Below are positions 1 through 7,266 of a stretch of DNA of 36,182 nucleotides, in pieces. Each line of letters opens with the position of its first letter. Positions within the stretch are counted from its first letter, which is position 1. The position numbers were made by a program, and so were the translations under genes. Below the pieces are notes generated by a model. That model was not told where the DNA came from. It did not search any database and was given only the letters and a program-made list of their open reading frames with translations. The DNA is taken from IMG/VR virus record IMGVR_UViG_3300046387_000022, positions 1 to 36,182 of that record; one strand, given 5' to 3'. The stretch is from a virus.

Positions 1-40
1 ATTACCGTACAAACCACGTTCTACCACCAAACGCCATTAC

Positions 41-69
41 TTGACATAACACGTTATATGAGCGATAAT
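41..69 (+). promoter_or_regulatory. sigma70-type promoter, near consensus
   Basis: A perfect -35 box TTGACA (41-46) is followed after exactly 17 bases by GATAAT (64-69), five of six matches to the -10 consensus; TAATAT (66-71) is an overlapping alternative. Transcription would start near base 76 and read into the leader ORF and the first genes. The preceding 40 bases hold no gene that I can support. This is the best host-type promoter seen in the window and suggests that the plus-strand operon is read by host RNA polymerase. Confidence 0.75.
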
Positions 70-98
70 ATGTCCTGTCGGTCGGGAAGGAGAATTTT

Positions 99-152
99 GT
101 GTTACACAGAACTATCTACACGGCTCCGAACCACCGGACACATAAGTTATAG
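99..152 (+). CDS. candidate 17-residue leader peptide
   Basis: A strong Shine-Dalgarno sequence AAGGAG (87-92) sits six bases before a GTG at 99 that opens a 17-codon frame ending at TAG 150-152. A TTG at 97 would give a 21-codon frame ending at 160-162. Both frames stop inside the first copy of the palindrome (144-165). Without such an ORF the strong SD has no evident purpose, because the next gene has its own SD at 181-186. A ribosome translating it would reach the palindrome and could alter its folding. The peptide has no recognisable function and may be chance. Confidence 0.35.
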   Translation: MLHRTIYTAPNHRTHKL

Positions 153-165
153 GAGCCTATAACTT
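144..165. repeat. palindromic element, copy 1
   Basis: Perfect 10-base inverted repeat AAGTTATAGG / CCTATAACTT separated by AG. The core GTTATAGG-N2-CCTATAAC recurs at 823-840 and 2451-2468. This copy ends 26 bases before the ATG at 192, just upstream of that gene's SD. It could be the operator of a dimeric DNA-binding protein or, as RNA, a hairpin with a four-base loop ahead of the ribosome binding site. Confidence 0.85.
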
Positions 166-191
166 TCACATCAACAAAACAGGAGACAGCA

Positions 192-452
192 ATGTCAGAT
201 GATCTGAATGCGGATATGGAGGAACTACTCCGTCGATACAAAGAGATAGATGTTGAGATTAGAACCGAGCTTTACAGGTTGATTGATTTTCAACTTGCTC
301 GCAATGAGCGGCTAGAGAAAGCGTTGCAGGAGATCGCAGGTGCTAAGTTGTTTAACAGTTATGACCCTGCCGACTGTACCGAAGAAGTATTCGGAGCGGG
401 GCGTGCCCTTATTCAAAAGGCTAGAGACGCAGTAAGGAGAGACAATGCGTAA
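192..452 (+). CDS. hypothetical protein, 86 aa
   Basis: First standard-length gene of the plus-strand operon. The ATG at 192 has a good SD (AGGAG, six bases upstream) and lies shortly after palindrome copy 1. The product is acidic at the N-terminus and mostly predicted alpha-helical (Glu/Leu/Arg-rich from residue 8 to about 50), with one Cys and no signal peptide or membrane segment. It overlaps the next gene by eight bases, so the two are probably translated in a coupled way. I do not recognise a family. Its position directly behind the strong promoter fits an early phage protein, which is inference only. Confidence 0.7.
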   Translation: MSDDLNADMEELLRRYKEIDVEIRTELYRLIDFQLARNERLEKALQEIAGAKLFNSYDPADCTEEVFGAGRALIQKARDAVRRDNA

Positions 453-816
453 GGTAGAGAAAAAAGTTATCGGTGCGTTCGTTAACGGCGACACCAAGAT
501 GGTAGGCAACACCATGTCTACACGCGACCCCGTAACCCATGACCTAAACCTGCTACTGCACGGCAACCGTATTGCCACCATGTCGAATCGAGATGGGGTA
601 AAGAAGTTATGGGTATCTTGTGGTGGGTATGAAGTAGACGGTAAGCCTGTACCGTCGCGCACCACGCAGTCACGGCTCAATGCGCTGTTCAGTTTGCTCA
701 ACATGCCAGAGCGTGTGTACATAAAGAACCGTGTTCAGTATCTCGACTGCCGACGCTACGGCACCGTCAACCTCATGGCACTACGCAAGAGCGCGGTGCT
801 TGTATCAGTTCACTAA
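445..816 (+). CDS. hypothetical basic protein, 123 aa
   Basis: The ATG at 445 follows AAGGAG with suitable spacing and overlaps the end of the previous gene. The product is rich in Arg, Lys, Asn and Thr, has no membrane segment and looks like a small beta-rich soluble protein. Residues around 50-70 include GGYEVDGKPVPSRTTQSR, a pattern seen in small phage proteins of unknown role. It ends seven bases before the second palindrome. No function can be assigned. Confidence 0.7.
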   Translation: MRKVEKKVIGAFVNGDTKMVGNTMSTRDPVTHDLNLLLHGNRIATMSNRDGVKKLWVSCGGYEVDGKPVPSRTTQSRLNALFSLLNMPERVYIKNRVQYLDCRRYGTVNLMALRKSAVLVSVH

Positions 817-822
817 CCCAAA

Positions 823-840
823 GTTATAGGAACCTATAAC
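823..840. repeat. palindromic element, copy 2
   Basis: GTTATAGG (823-830), AA spacer, CCTATAAC (833-840). The identity with copy 3 extends over 26 bases (818-843 against 2446-2471). It lies between the stop at 816 and the SD of the gene at 864, with its last base 23 bases before that ATG. Confidence 0.85.
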
Positions 841-870
841 AAACCAACGATAAGGAGTTCCCAATGGAAC
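841..870 (+). repeat. 30-base direct repeat, copy 1 (start-site cassette)
   Basis: Bases 841-870 are identical to 1417-1446. The repeat spans the untranslated spacer, the SD (AAGGAG) and the first seven bases of the coding sequence (ATGGAAC), so two adjacent genes share the same initiation region and the first two residues Met-Glu. It directly follows palindrome copy 2; the second copy has no palindrome in front of it. Confidence 0.85.
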
Positions 871-1415
871 GAGTAATTTTGCCCGAACCGATTGATAACA
901 TGCCAACCGTCATCTTTGACATCGACGGCACACTGGCTGACATCGAACACCGGAGGCACTTCGTCACTGGCAAGAAGAAAGACTTTGACGCCTTCAACGC
1001 AGCGATGGTCAACGACACACCCAACAAACCTATAGTGGATTTATTGTGGATGTGTGAGAACGACGCCAAGCAGATCATCTTCTGCACTGGACGTATGGAG
1101 CAGTACCGTGAGGTTACTCGTAACTTCTTATTGGATAAGTGCTGGTACTCGGCGGCGTATAACGAGATTTTTGACGAAGACAAGGAGCAGTACCGCGAGT
1201 CCATCGAAGCTCATCTGGATACCTACCTGATGATGCGTCCTGACAACCGTAGGCATGACCCTGACAAAGACATCAAGCAGGACATGCTCAACGAGATACT
1301 GAAAACCGTGGACAAGAGCAACATCTTGTACGCAGTAGATGACCGCCAGCGTGTGGTCGATATGTGGCGATCCAACGGCATAACCTGTTTGCAGGTAGCC
1401 GAAGGCAACTTTTAA
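864..1415 (+). CDS. HAD-family polynucleotide 3'-phosphatase (PseT C-terminal domain-like)
   Basis: The 183-residue product has the HAD motifs in order: FDIDGT with Asp19/Asp21 (motif I), FCTGR with Thr75 (motif II), and AVDDRQRVVDMW with Asp159/Asp160 (motif IV). The C-terminal stretch through CLQVAEGNF is characteristic of the phosphatase domain of T4 polynucleotide kinase/phosphatase, which removes 3'-phosphates from nucleic acid ends. No P-loop kinase domain is present, so this would be a phosphatase-only version. The family suggests a role in DNA or RNA end repair; the substrate is unknown. The start at 864 has a clear SD; an internal Met at residue 13 is also possible but lacks one. Confidence 0.85.
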   Translation: MERVILPEPIDNMPTVIFDIDGTLADIEHRRHFVTGKKKDFDAFNAAMVNDTPNKPIVDLLWMCENDAKQIIFCTGRMEQYREVTRNFLLDKCWYSAAYNEIFDEDKEQYRESIEAHLDTYLMMRPDNRRHDPDKDIKQDMLNEILKTVDKSNILYAVDDRQRVVDMWRSNGITCLQVAEGNF

Positions 1416-1416
1416 T

Positions 1417-1446
1417 AAACCAACGATAAGGAGTTCCCAATGGAAC
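1417..1446 (+). repeat. 30-base direct repeat, copy 2
   Basis: Exact second copy of 841-870, containing the SD and start codon of the gene at 1440. It starts two bases after the stop codon of the phosphatase gene. Confidence 0.85.
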
Positions 1447-2375
1447 AAGTAAGCAACATTCAATCACTGGCGGCAACGCCTACCATCAGCAACGTGCCGA
1501 GCATCAGTTCAGGATCTATGCTGGTGCAACTCAATATCTCTGTGTGGACAGCGCGTAAGAAAGACAAAGCCGCGTCAGCCAAGGTAGCCCGTGACAGCGG
1601 CGCGTCAGCCAAGGCCGGTAACTACAACAAGAACCTGCTCGCCGGTTGTACTGAGTTGGAAGACCTAAAGAAGTTTGTAGGTAACGCACGCAACGAGCAC
1701 TATGCGATGACTGTGCCTTGGTCTGATATGGGTATGCGTCTGATACCTACGTCTGCATTCTTTGACTACATCAACCACATGACAGGTTTGGAGCAAGAGT
1801 TCTGGCGGCTCTACAAACTGTTCGAGGATGCGTACCAGTGGCGCACGTCTACTGCGATGGCAGAGCTGGGCAATATGTTCGATCACAACGAGTACCCGTC
1901 CGTTGACGATATTCGTAGAAAGTTCGGGTGGGGTTTGTCGAAGCAACCGCTACCTGAGTCTGGTGACTTCCGGCTCGACATACCCAACGAGCAGCAGGAA
2001 ATACTCAAGCGAGAGTATGACGAGTTCTACGGTGCTCAGATACAAAGCGCGGTCAACGATGTGTGGGCACGGCTCAAGAAGAATCTCGACACGGTGCTAC
2101 GTCAGCTATCGCCGAAGGACGAGCTAGATGCCAAGGGCAATCAGAAATACAACAAGCTGTATGACAGCGTATTCGATACGTCCCTTGACCTGATCCGCAT
2201 GATGCGTGACTTCAACCTGACTGGCGATACACGCATGACGCAAGTGGCTGACCAGCTAGAGAATGCGCTGTATGGCGTGAACACCGACGCACTCAAGAAC
2301 AGTGAGAGCTTACGTCTTGAGAAGCAGCAAGAGGTCAAAGACATCATCCGCAACCTACCGTCCTTGGATCTGTAA
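1440..2375 (+). CDS. DUF3150-like protein, partner of MoxR/VWA module
   Basis: The 311-residue product begins with a low-complexity segment, then a beta-strand-like QLNISVWTARKKDK stretch, an Ala/Ser/Lys-rich segment in which ASAK is repeated, and a long helical body. The N-terminal pattern, size and position immediately before a MoxR ATPase and a VWA gene match phage and plasmid proteins of the DUF3150 family, whose biochemical role is unknown. The Trp/Tyr-rich middle (about residues 95-190) is probably the folded core; the C-terminal third is charged and helical. The start uses the duplicated initiation cassette. Family assignment is by pattern and context, not by search. Confidence 0.6.
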   Translation: MEQVSNIQSLAATPTISNVPSISSGSMLVQLNISVWTARKKDKAASAKVARDSGASAKAGNYNKNLLAGCTELEDLKKFVGNARNEHYAMTVPWSDMGMRLIPTSAFFDYINHMTGLEQEFWRLYKLFEDAYQWRTSTAMAELGNMFDHNEYPSVDDIRRKFGWGLSKQPLPESGDFRLDIPNEQQEILKREYDEFYGAQIQSAVNDVWARLKKNLDTVLRQLSPKDELDAKGNQKYNKLYDSVFDTSLDLIRMMRDFNLTGDTRMTQVADQLENALYGVNTDALKNSESLRLEKQQEVKDIIRNLPSLDL

Positions 2376-2383
2376 TCAGATTC

Positions 2384-2424
2384 TTAGGTCTAACACCAAA
2401 CACCATGTATAATGGTGATTCACC
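2384..2424 (+). promoter_or_regulatory. probable promoter with overlapping dyad operators
   Basis: A perfect -10 hexamer TATAAT (2408-2413) has only a weak -35 (TTAGGT, 2384-2389, spacing 18). The -10 lies inside a dyad CACCAT-N5-ATGGTG (2401-2417), which overlaps a second one, GGTGA-T-TCACC (2414-2424). This arrangement is typical of a promoter covered by a regulator. It lies in the 113-base gap before the MoxR gene and is followed by palindrome copy 3. Confidence 0.5.
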
Positions 2425-2450
2425 ACAGGGCAATACCGCCCACAACCAAA

Positions 2451-2468
2451 GTTATAGGAACCTATAAC
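2451..2468. repeat. palindromic element, copy 3
   Basis: GTTATAGG-AA-CCTATAAC, identical to copy 2 including flanks (26 bases in all, 2446-2471). It ends 20 bases before the ATG at 2489 and upstream of that gene's SD. Confidence 0.85.
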
Positions 2469-2488
2469 AAAGCAACTAGGAGATAGCA

Positions 2489-3595
2489 ATGAGCTACGCA
2501 CAAGCAATGTACGCACTGAACCTTGACCAAGCCGGTGCGCTAATCAAGTCGGTCGGGCACCTTCGCACTTTTCTACTTCAAGGTCACATGGGCACAGGTA
2601 AGTCATCACTACTTACCACGCTAGCCGCTGACCCTGATCTGTCGAATCATGTGCCGTGCTACTTCGACTGCACGACTAAGGACTTGGGTGACATCACGCT
2701 ACCCAACATCAAGGTCAATCAAGATGTGCCTTACGTCACATACGCAACCAACGAGGAATTGGGTGCTCACGAGAACAAGCCGATTGTCCTGATGATTGAC
2801 GAGTTCGGTAAGGCCAACCCCGCAGTCAAGAATGCCCTGTTACGTCTGATCCTCGAACGTAAGATCGGCAGCTACACGCTGCACCCCAACTCTATTGTGT
2901 TTGCTACGACTAACCTCGGCAGTGAAGGTGTGGGTGACTTGTTACCAGCACATGCCCGTAACCGCATCACTGTCGTCGAGACCAAGAAGCCCGATGCTAT
3001 GGAGTGGGTCGAGTGGGGTATCGGCAACGGTGTCGATCACACAATACTGGGCTGGGTCAAAGACAACCCGCAGGTCATGCAGGACTTCCGTGATGTGCCG
3101 AATCCAGATGACAACCAGTACATCTTCCACCCAAAAGCAGTAGATCGGGCTGCGTTCTGTACACCACGTTCACTACATGCAGCGAGCGATATATTGCAGA
3201 ACCGTGAGGGGCTTGATGACAACACGTTAACAGCAGCACTCATGGGCACTATCGGTACTCGCGCAGCTATGGACTTCATGGCGTTCCTCAAGCTGGCTGA
3301 CCAGCTACCGTCGCTAGAGTCAATCAAGACTGACCCCGACAACGCCACGGTGCCGACATCAGCATCGGCTACTTGCATGGTGGTGTTCCGTTCACTGTCA
3401 ACGGTTGAGCGTGACTGGATGGATGCGTGGATGACTTACATGCTGCGCCTCGGCACTGAGTTCCAGAGTTTGTTTGCCAACGGCGTTCGATCCAGCAAAT
3501 ACAACAAGGCCAAGCAGTCTATGGTCATGCAGAACAAGCAGTTCACTCAGTGGGCTATCGACAACAACTACATGTTCGCAGCGGACAAGGTGTAA
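2489..3595 (+). CDS. MoxR-type AAA+ ATPase
   Basis: The 368-residue product has a Walker A motif GHMGTGKS (residues 32-39), a Walker B motif IVLMIDEFGKA (about 98-108) and a following sensor-like ATTNLGSEG stretch, the order seen in MoxR AAA+ ATPases. MoxR proteins act as ATP-driven chaperones or remodelling factors with VWA-domain partners, and such a partner is encoded nine bases downstream. The C-terminal half (after about 200) is helical and specific to this branch. The SD is AGGAG before the ATG. The gene follows a probable promoter and palindrome copy 3, so it may head its own transcription unit. The substrate in phage is unknown. Confidence 0.85.
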   Translation: MSYAQAMYALNLDQAGALIKSVGHLRTFLLQGHMGTGKSSLLTTLAADPDLSNHVPCYFDCTTKDLGDITLPNIKVNQDVPYVTYATNEELGAHENKPIVLMIDEFGKANPAVKNALLRLILERKIGSYTLHPNSIVFATTNLGSEGVGDLLPAHARNRITVVETKKPDAMEWVEWGIGNGVDHTILGWVKDNPQVMQDFRDVPNPDDNQYIFHPKAVDRAAFCTPRSLHAASDILQNREGLDDNTLTAALMGTIGTRAAMDFMAFLKLADQLPSLESIKTDPDNATVPTSASATCMVVFRSLSTVERDWMDAWMTYMLRLGTEFQSLFANGVRSSKYNKAKQSMVMQNKQFTQWAIDNNYMFAADKV

Positions 3596-3604
3596 GGAGG
3601 TAAC

Positions 3605-4924
3605 ATGCTAGCACTAAACCAACAACTGACCGCCGAGCAGCGGATCGCCAAGGCAGTCGTGGACATCACGGCACACGAGCGGTACATCGCACTGGCTGGT
3701 GTTCTTATGATCGGCACCAAGACTGTCAGCGATGACATACCAACTGCATGTACCAACGGACGCGATGTGGAGTTCGGACGTGCGATGGTCGATGAACTGA
3801 CCGATGCCGAGCTTCGCTTTGTCATGCTGCACGAAGACGAGGGCCACAAGCTACTACGTCACCTAACAACTTACAGGTGGATGTACGACATTGATCCGGG
3901 CCTAGCCAACCAAGCATGTGACTACTACATCAACGGCACCATTGTGGATGACAACCGTGGAGACGAGTTCGCCAAGATGCCTACCGGCAAGTACCAAGGT
4001 CTGTATGACGAGAAGTTCCGCAAGCCCGATGGGTCATGGATGGACTCGGCTGCTATCTTTCACAAGCTGAGAGAAGAACAGCGAAGGCAGCAACAGGGCA
4101 ACGGCAACGGCGAGGGCAAGGGCAAGGGCGACTGTAACGGTACAGTTCTTACAGACCCTAATGGTCAACCCAGTAACGGGTCAGGTGGTGGCAACCCACA
4201 AGGTACGTCTTCCGCCCAAGGCTTTGATGAGCATGATTGGGAAGAAGCCAACAAGCTGTCGGACGATGAGGTCAAAGAGCTTGAGAAAGAGATCGACGTG
4301 GCAATACGTCAGGGCAGCTTGATAGCTGGCAAGCTGGGTGGCAAAGGCAACCGCCGGTTCGATGAGCTTATGCAACCGCAGGTCGATTGGCGTGAGGCAC
4401 TGCGTGAGTTCATCCAGACCACATGCACCGGCAACGACTACTCCACATGGAAACGTCCCAACCGCCGATACATTGGTGCCGATGTCTACTTGCCTAGCGG
4501 CATCAGCGAGAGAATCGACGAGCTTGTACTTGCTATTGATACGTCAGGGTCTATCAGCGATCACGCTGTCGCTCTGTTTCTATCCGAGGTGCAGTCTATC
4601 TGTACTACGGTCAAGCCCGACAAGGTTCGCGTGCTGTACTGGGGTGACGAGGTTGTGGGTGACGAGTCATACGAGGCACATGAGCTAGTTGCGCTGGTCA
4701 ACTCCACCAAGGTCAAGGGCGGTGGCGGCACCGATGTCGAGTGTGTTGTCGAGTACATGCAAGATCATCAGATCAAGCCGCAAGCGACGGTCATCCTCAC
4801 CGATGGCTACTTGTTCGGTGACTGGGGTACATGGGACTGCCCGACATTGTGGTGTGTTCTGAACAACAAATATGCGACTCCCGACAACGGCAAGGTCGTA
4901 CACATTCAATCAAGTGATATGTAA
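3605..4924 (+). CDS. VWA-domain protein with degenerate metallopeptidase-like N-terminus
   Basis: The 439-residue product resembles the VWA-like/DUF2201 family. The N-terminal domain carries HEDEGHKLLRH (His76-His86), which resembles the family's zinc motif but has one extra residue between the first two His. A Gly/Lys/Gln-rich linker (about 160-205) joins it to a VWA domain with MIDAS residues DTSGS (Asp312, Ser314, Ser316), a later GGGGTD Thr and ILTDG Asp. VWA domains bind metal and protein ligands and pair with MoxR ATPases. A perfect SD (AAGGAGG) precedes the ATG, and the spacing implies coexpression with the ATPase. Confidence 0.85.
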   Translation: MLALNQQLTAEQRIAKAVVDITAHERYIALAGVLMIGTKTVSDDIPTACTNGRDVEFGRAMVDELTDAELRFVMLHEDEGHKLLRHLTTYRWMYDIDPGLANQACDYYINGTIVDDNRGDEFAKMPTGKYQGLYDEKFRKPDGSWMDSAAIFHKLREEQRRQQQGNGNGEGKGKGDCNGTVLTDPNGQPSNGSGGGNPQGTSSAQGFDEHDWEEANKLSDDEVKELEKEIDVAIRQGSLIAGKLGGKGNRRFDELMQPQVDWREALREFIQTTCTGNDYSTWKRPNRRYIGADVYLPSGISERIDELVLAIDTSGSISDHAVALFLSEVQSICTTVKPDKVRVLYWGDEVVGDESYEAHELVALVNSTKVKGGGGTDVECVVEYMQDHQIKPQATVILTDGYLFGDWGTWDCPTLWCVLNNKYATPDNGKVVHIQSSDM

Positions 4925-4934
4925 GGAGAAGGTA

Positions 4935-6011
4935 ATGAGATACGGATATAGGATGGGACTGGACTCGTTTTGGCACGTCGAGCGTAGATACAACAACGTC
5001 AAGCCGTTGGTCAGCAAGTACCACAAGAAGGAGGATGATCTACGTCCTGCTCACAGACGGGATCGTAAGTGGGAACACATTGTTAAGTTATCACCTACCT
5101 GCTACGCCTTGTGCGACGGTGGATACGGTGATCCGATATTTACTCGCACCTACGCTGGGCGCGTTTCAATACCTACGTCGAAAGCAGATACACGCAATCT
5201 GTCACCTATTGTGTGGGACATCCAAGTGCAACCTGATGGGACATATGTAGAGACGGTCAAGGTACGCAACGGGTCAGGCGACTATGCACATACCAGCCGG
5301 TATCAGTTTCTATATGAGTTCTTACCCAAAGGTCTGCTGTATGTCGGCGGCAGTGATGGTAGGCAGCACATCGCAATTGCAGGGAAGGATGCTAAGTATT
5401 ACCTACCCAAGAGTTGGTCAGTCGAGGAAGCGCAGTGGGACTATTTTGTGAGCCGCCCCAAGCCTGAATTGTGGACTGAAAAATACCAGCGTGAGGATGA
5501 CCACAAGCATCTAGTGTTTGCTAGACAGGCATACGTGCCAGACGCAGAGCTTATGGAGAAGACTGGTGTACTTCCAAACAGCTTACAGCCTTGGACACTA
5601 ATCAGCCCTGAGTTCAAGGCAGTCAACCCCAAGTCGCGTGTGGACAAGAAGCGTAAGAAAGAACTAAAGCCGTATCTCGATGAGTTCTGGCGGTGGGGGT
5701 GTTCTGTAGGAAAGCTGTTACCCATAACCGACTGGGAGTATACGCGGGAGGTCAAGAAGCAGCTACGCGATGCAGAAGTGCTTACGAGCCAAGGATATTG
5801 GATGGCTACTAATCGGTACAATGGTGATAAGGTACAACATATACTCACAACAAGTAGCCATGAACTACGTCTACCACTGTTAACCATGTTTATGCTAACA
5901 TCTGATATGAACAACGCTGTTACACCAGATGACGCTAAGAGAGTACGCGCACAATTCAATCGCTGGGCCAACAACGCCTGCGGTCTAGTTACAAGGACAA
6001 AAGGAGAATAA
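4935..6011 (+). CDS. hypothetical protein, 358 aa
   Basis: I chose the ATG at 4935 because AAGGAG (4923-4928) lies just upstream and it starts after the previous stop; an in-frame ATG at 4872 would overlap the VWA gene by more than 50 bases. The product is soluble, rich in Tyr, Trp, Lys and Arg, with no membrane segment. It begins MRYGYRMGLDSFW. The middle is beta-rich and the C-terminal third helical. I do not recognise a family. Its place directly behind the MoxR and VWA genes and two bases before the next gene suggests it belongs to the same functional block. Confidence 0.75.
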   Translation: MRYGYRMGLDSFWHVERRYNNVKPLVSKYHKKEDDLRPAHRRDRKWEHIVKLSPTCYALCDGGYGDPIFTRTYAGRVSIPTSKADTRNLSPIVWDIQVQPDGTYVETVKVRNGSGDYAHTSRYQFLYEFLPKGLLYVGGSDGRQHIAIAGKDAKYYLPKSWSVEEAQWDYFVSRPKPELWTEKYQREDDHKHLVFARQAYVPDAELMEKTGVLPNSLQPWTLISPEFKAVNPKSRVDKKRKKELKPYLDEFWRWGCSVGKLLPITDWEYTREVKKQLRDAEVLTSQGYWMATNRYNGDKVQHILTTSSHELRLPLLTMFMLTSDMNNAVTPDDAKRVRAQFNRWANNACGLVTRTKGE

Positions 6012-6013
6012 CT

Positions 6014-6895
6014 ATGGGGATAAGAACACGTATGCCAAAAGGCGAATTATTGATGAGGGTACCAACTTCGGGGTTTACTGATGTAACAGACATGCCTTCG
6101 CAGAGTTTACAAAGGTTTCAGCAGGCGTTGGCAAAGAAGATGCGTGGTGTGCAGTTCTACGTTACTAACGTCAACGTAGCTTGGGTCTACTACCCGCACG
6201 AGCCGTTTGCGCGGGGTAGGATAATTGCCCGTGAGACACCCTCCCTCCCCGATAATTTTTATTGGGAGGTCGAAAGCCGCAAGATTGAGAACGGTAGGTA
6301 CTCATCTGCCAGTGCCGAGCACCATAGGCATGGTAGTGGGTATTTAGCCACTGCGGTCAAGAAGGCTGCGGCAGCACTAACACCGTGGTCTATATACGAG
6401 TTAAGCACGATCCACAGCAAACTTTACGAAGCGGGGCGTTACCAACAGATAAATGAGGTACACGAAAAAGTTACGGATGCCGCGCACTATCTGGGGGTAA
6501 GTCTCAACTCTCCTGCGCTTGACACACTAAAGGCTTTAACGAACGAGATACTCGACGTGAATGTAAGGACTAAGGTACAGGATCTAGTGCTTTATAGTCA
6601 GAAGCACTCCGATATGCAGTTAATTGGTGCATCGCCTATGTTTGTATATGTGGGGCGTACCCCGCACGGACATCAAGTATTGGACACTTTGCGCCTCGAC
6701 GCTATCAGCTACAGCTACACAATAGGGAGTGAAGAATCGAAACGGTACTGGGCAGATGACTCCGCACCAGCGTGGCCTAGCGACGAGTACACCGAGTTAG
6801 TTGGTAGGTTGAGCGTGTTGAGCATGGCTACTGAGGGTGACTTTATTAGTGGTGTCGGTATGAAGGTTGACGAGGATATGTTCTATGTCTGCTAG
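6014..6895 (+). CDS. hypothetical protein, 293 aa, shares C-terminal motif with next gene
   Basis: The ATG at 6014 follows a clear AAGGAG. The product is an unrecognised soluble protein. Its last 35 residues include LSVLSM and end in GVGMKVDEDMFYVC, a pattern (VG-hydrophobic-basic-x-x-ED-x-F-aromatic-V) repeated at the C-terminus of the next gene. This suggests a shared domain or a partial duplication. It overlaps the next gene by 11 bases. Codon use is slightly more AT-rich than in the MoxR/VWA genes. Confidence 0.75.
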   Translation: MGIRTRMPKGELLMRVPTSGFTDVTDMPSQSLQRFQQALAKKMRGVQFYVTNVNVAWVYYPHEPFARGRIIARETPSLPDNFYWEVESRKIENGRYSSASAEHHRHGSGYLATAVKKAAAALTPWSIYELSTIHSKLYEAGRYQQINEVHEKVTDAAHYLGVSLNSPALDTLKALTNEILDVNVRTKVQDLVLYSQKHSDMQLIGASPMFVYVGRTPHGHQVLDTLRLDAISYSYTIGSEESKRYWADDSAPAWPSDEYTELVGRLSVLSMATEGDFISGVGMKVDEDMFYVC

Positions 6896-7232
6896 AGATA
6901 TTTTGTTTAGGGCCGCTGCTGGGACTGCGAACTTAGATATGTTACGCATGATCCAAGATATAGCCACCACGCTAGGTAGCCAAAACAAGTTAACTCATAA
7001 AGGGCCAATCTACCATGTAAAAGTAGATTCTGACAGGGATGTATGGCAGATCACCTGTTTAGGCACAGAATGTATTGACTCGCCGTATAAGCCTACTTAT
7101 TATGGCGTGGAAACCCTACCTGCTGACCTGCGGAAAAAGCTGGCGACTTTGCATATGTTAGAGCCACAACAATCTGAGGTAGCCGAGGTAGGGCTGCGGT
7201 CAGGCGAAGATAGCTTTTGGGTTTATGGTTGA
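6885..7232 (+). CDS. hypothetical protein, 115 aa
   Basis: The ATG at 6885 is preceded by GAGGA eight bases upstream; a TTG at 6867 would lengthen the protein by six residues but lacks a good SD. The C-terminus LATLHM...VGLRSGEDSFWVYG parallels the end of the preceding 293-residue protein. Similar endings are common in small phage proteins of unknown function. It has no membrane segment and the fold is probably mixed alpha/beta. It overlaps the preceding gene and stops 34 bases before the nuclease gene. Confidence 0.7.
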   Translation: MSARDILFRAAAGTANLDMLRMIQDIATTLGSQNKLTHKGPIYHVKVDSDRDVWQITCLGTECIDSPYKPTYYGVETLPADLRKKLATLHMLEPQQSEVAEVGLRSGEDSFWVYG

Positions 7233-7266
7233 CAAAACACCGATACCAGTTCCCAAGGAGAAACAG

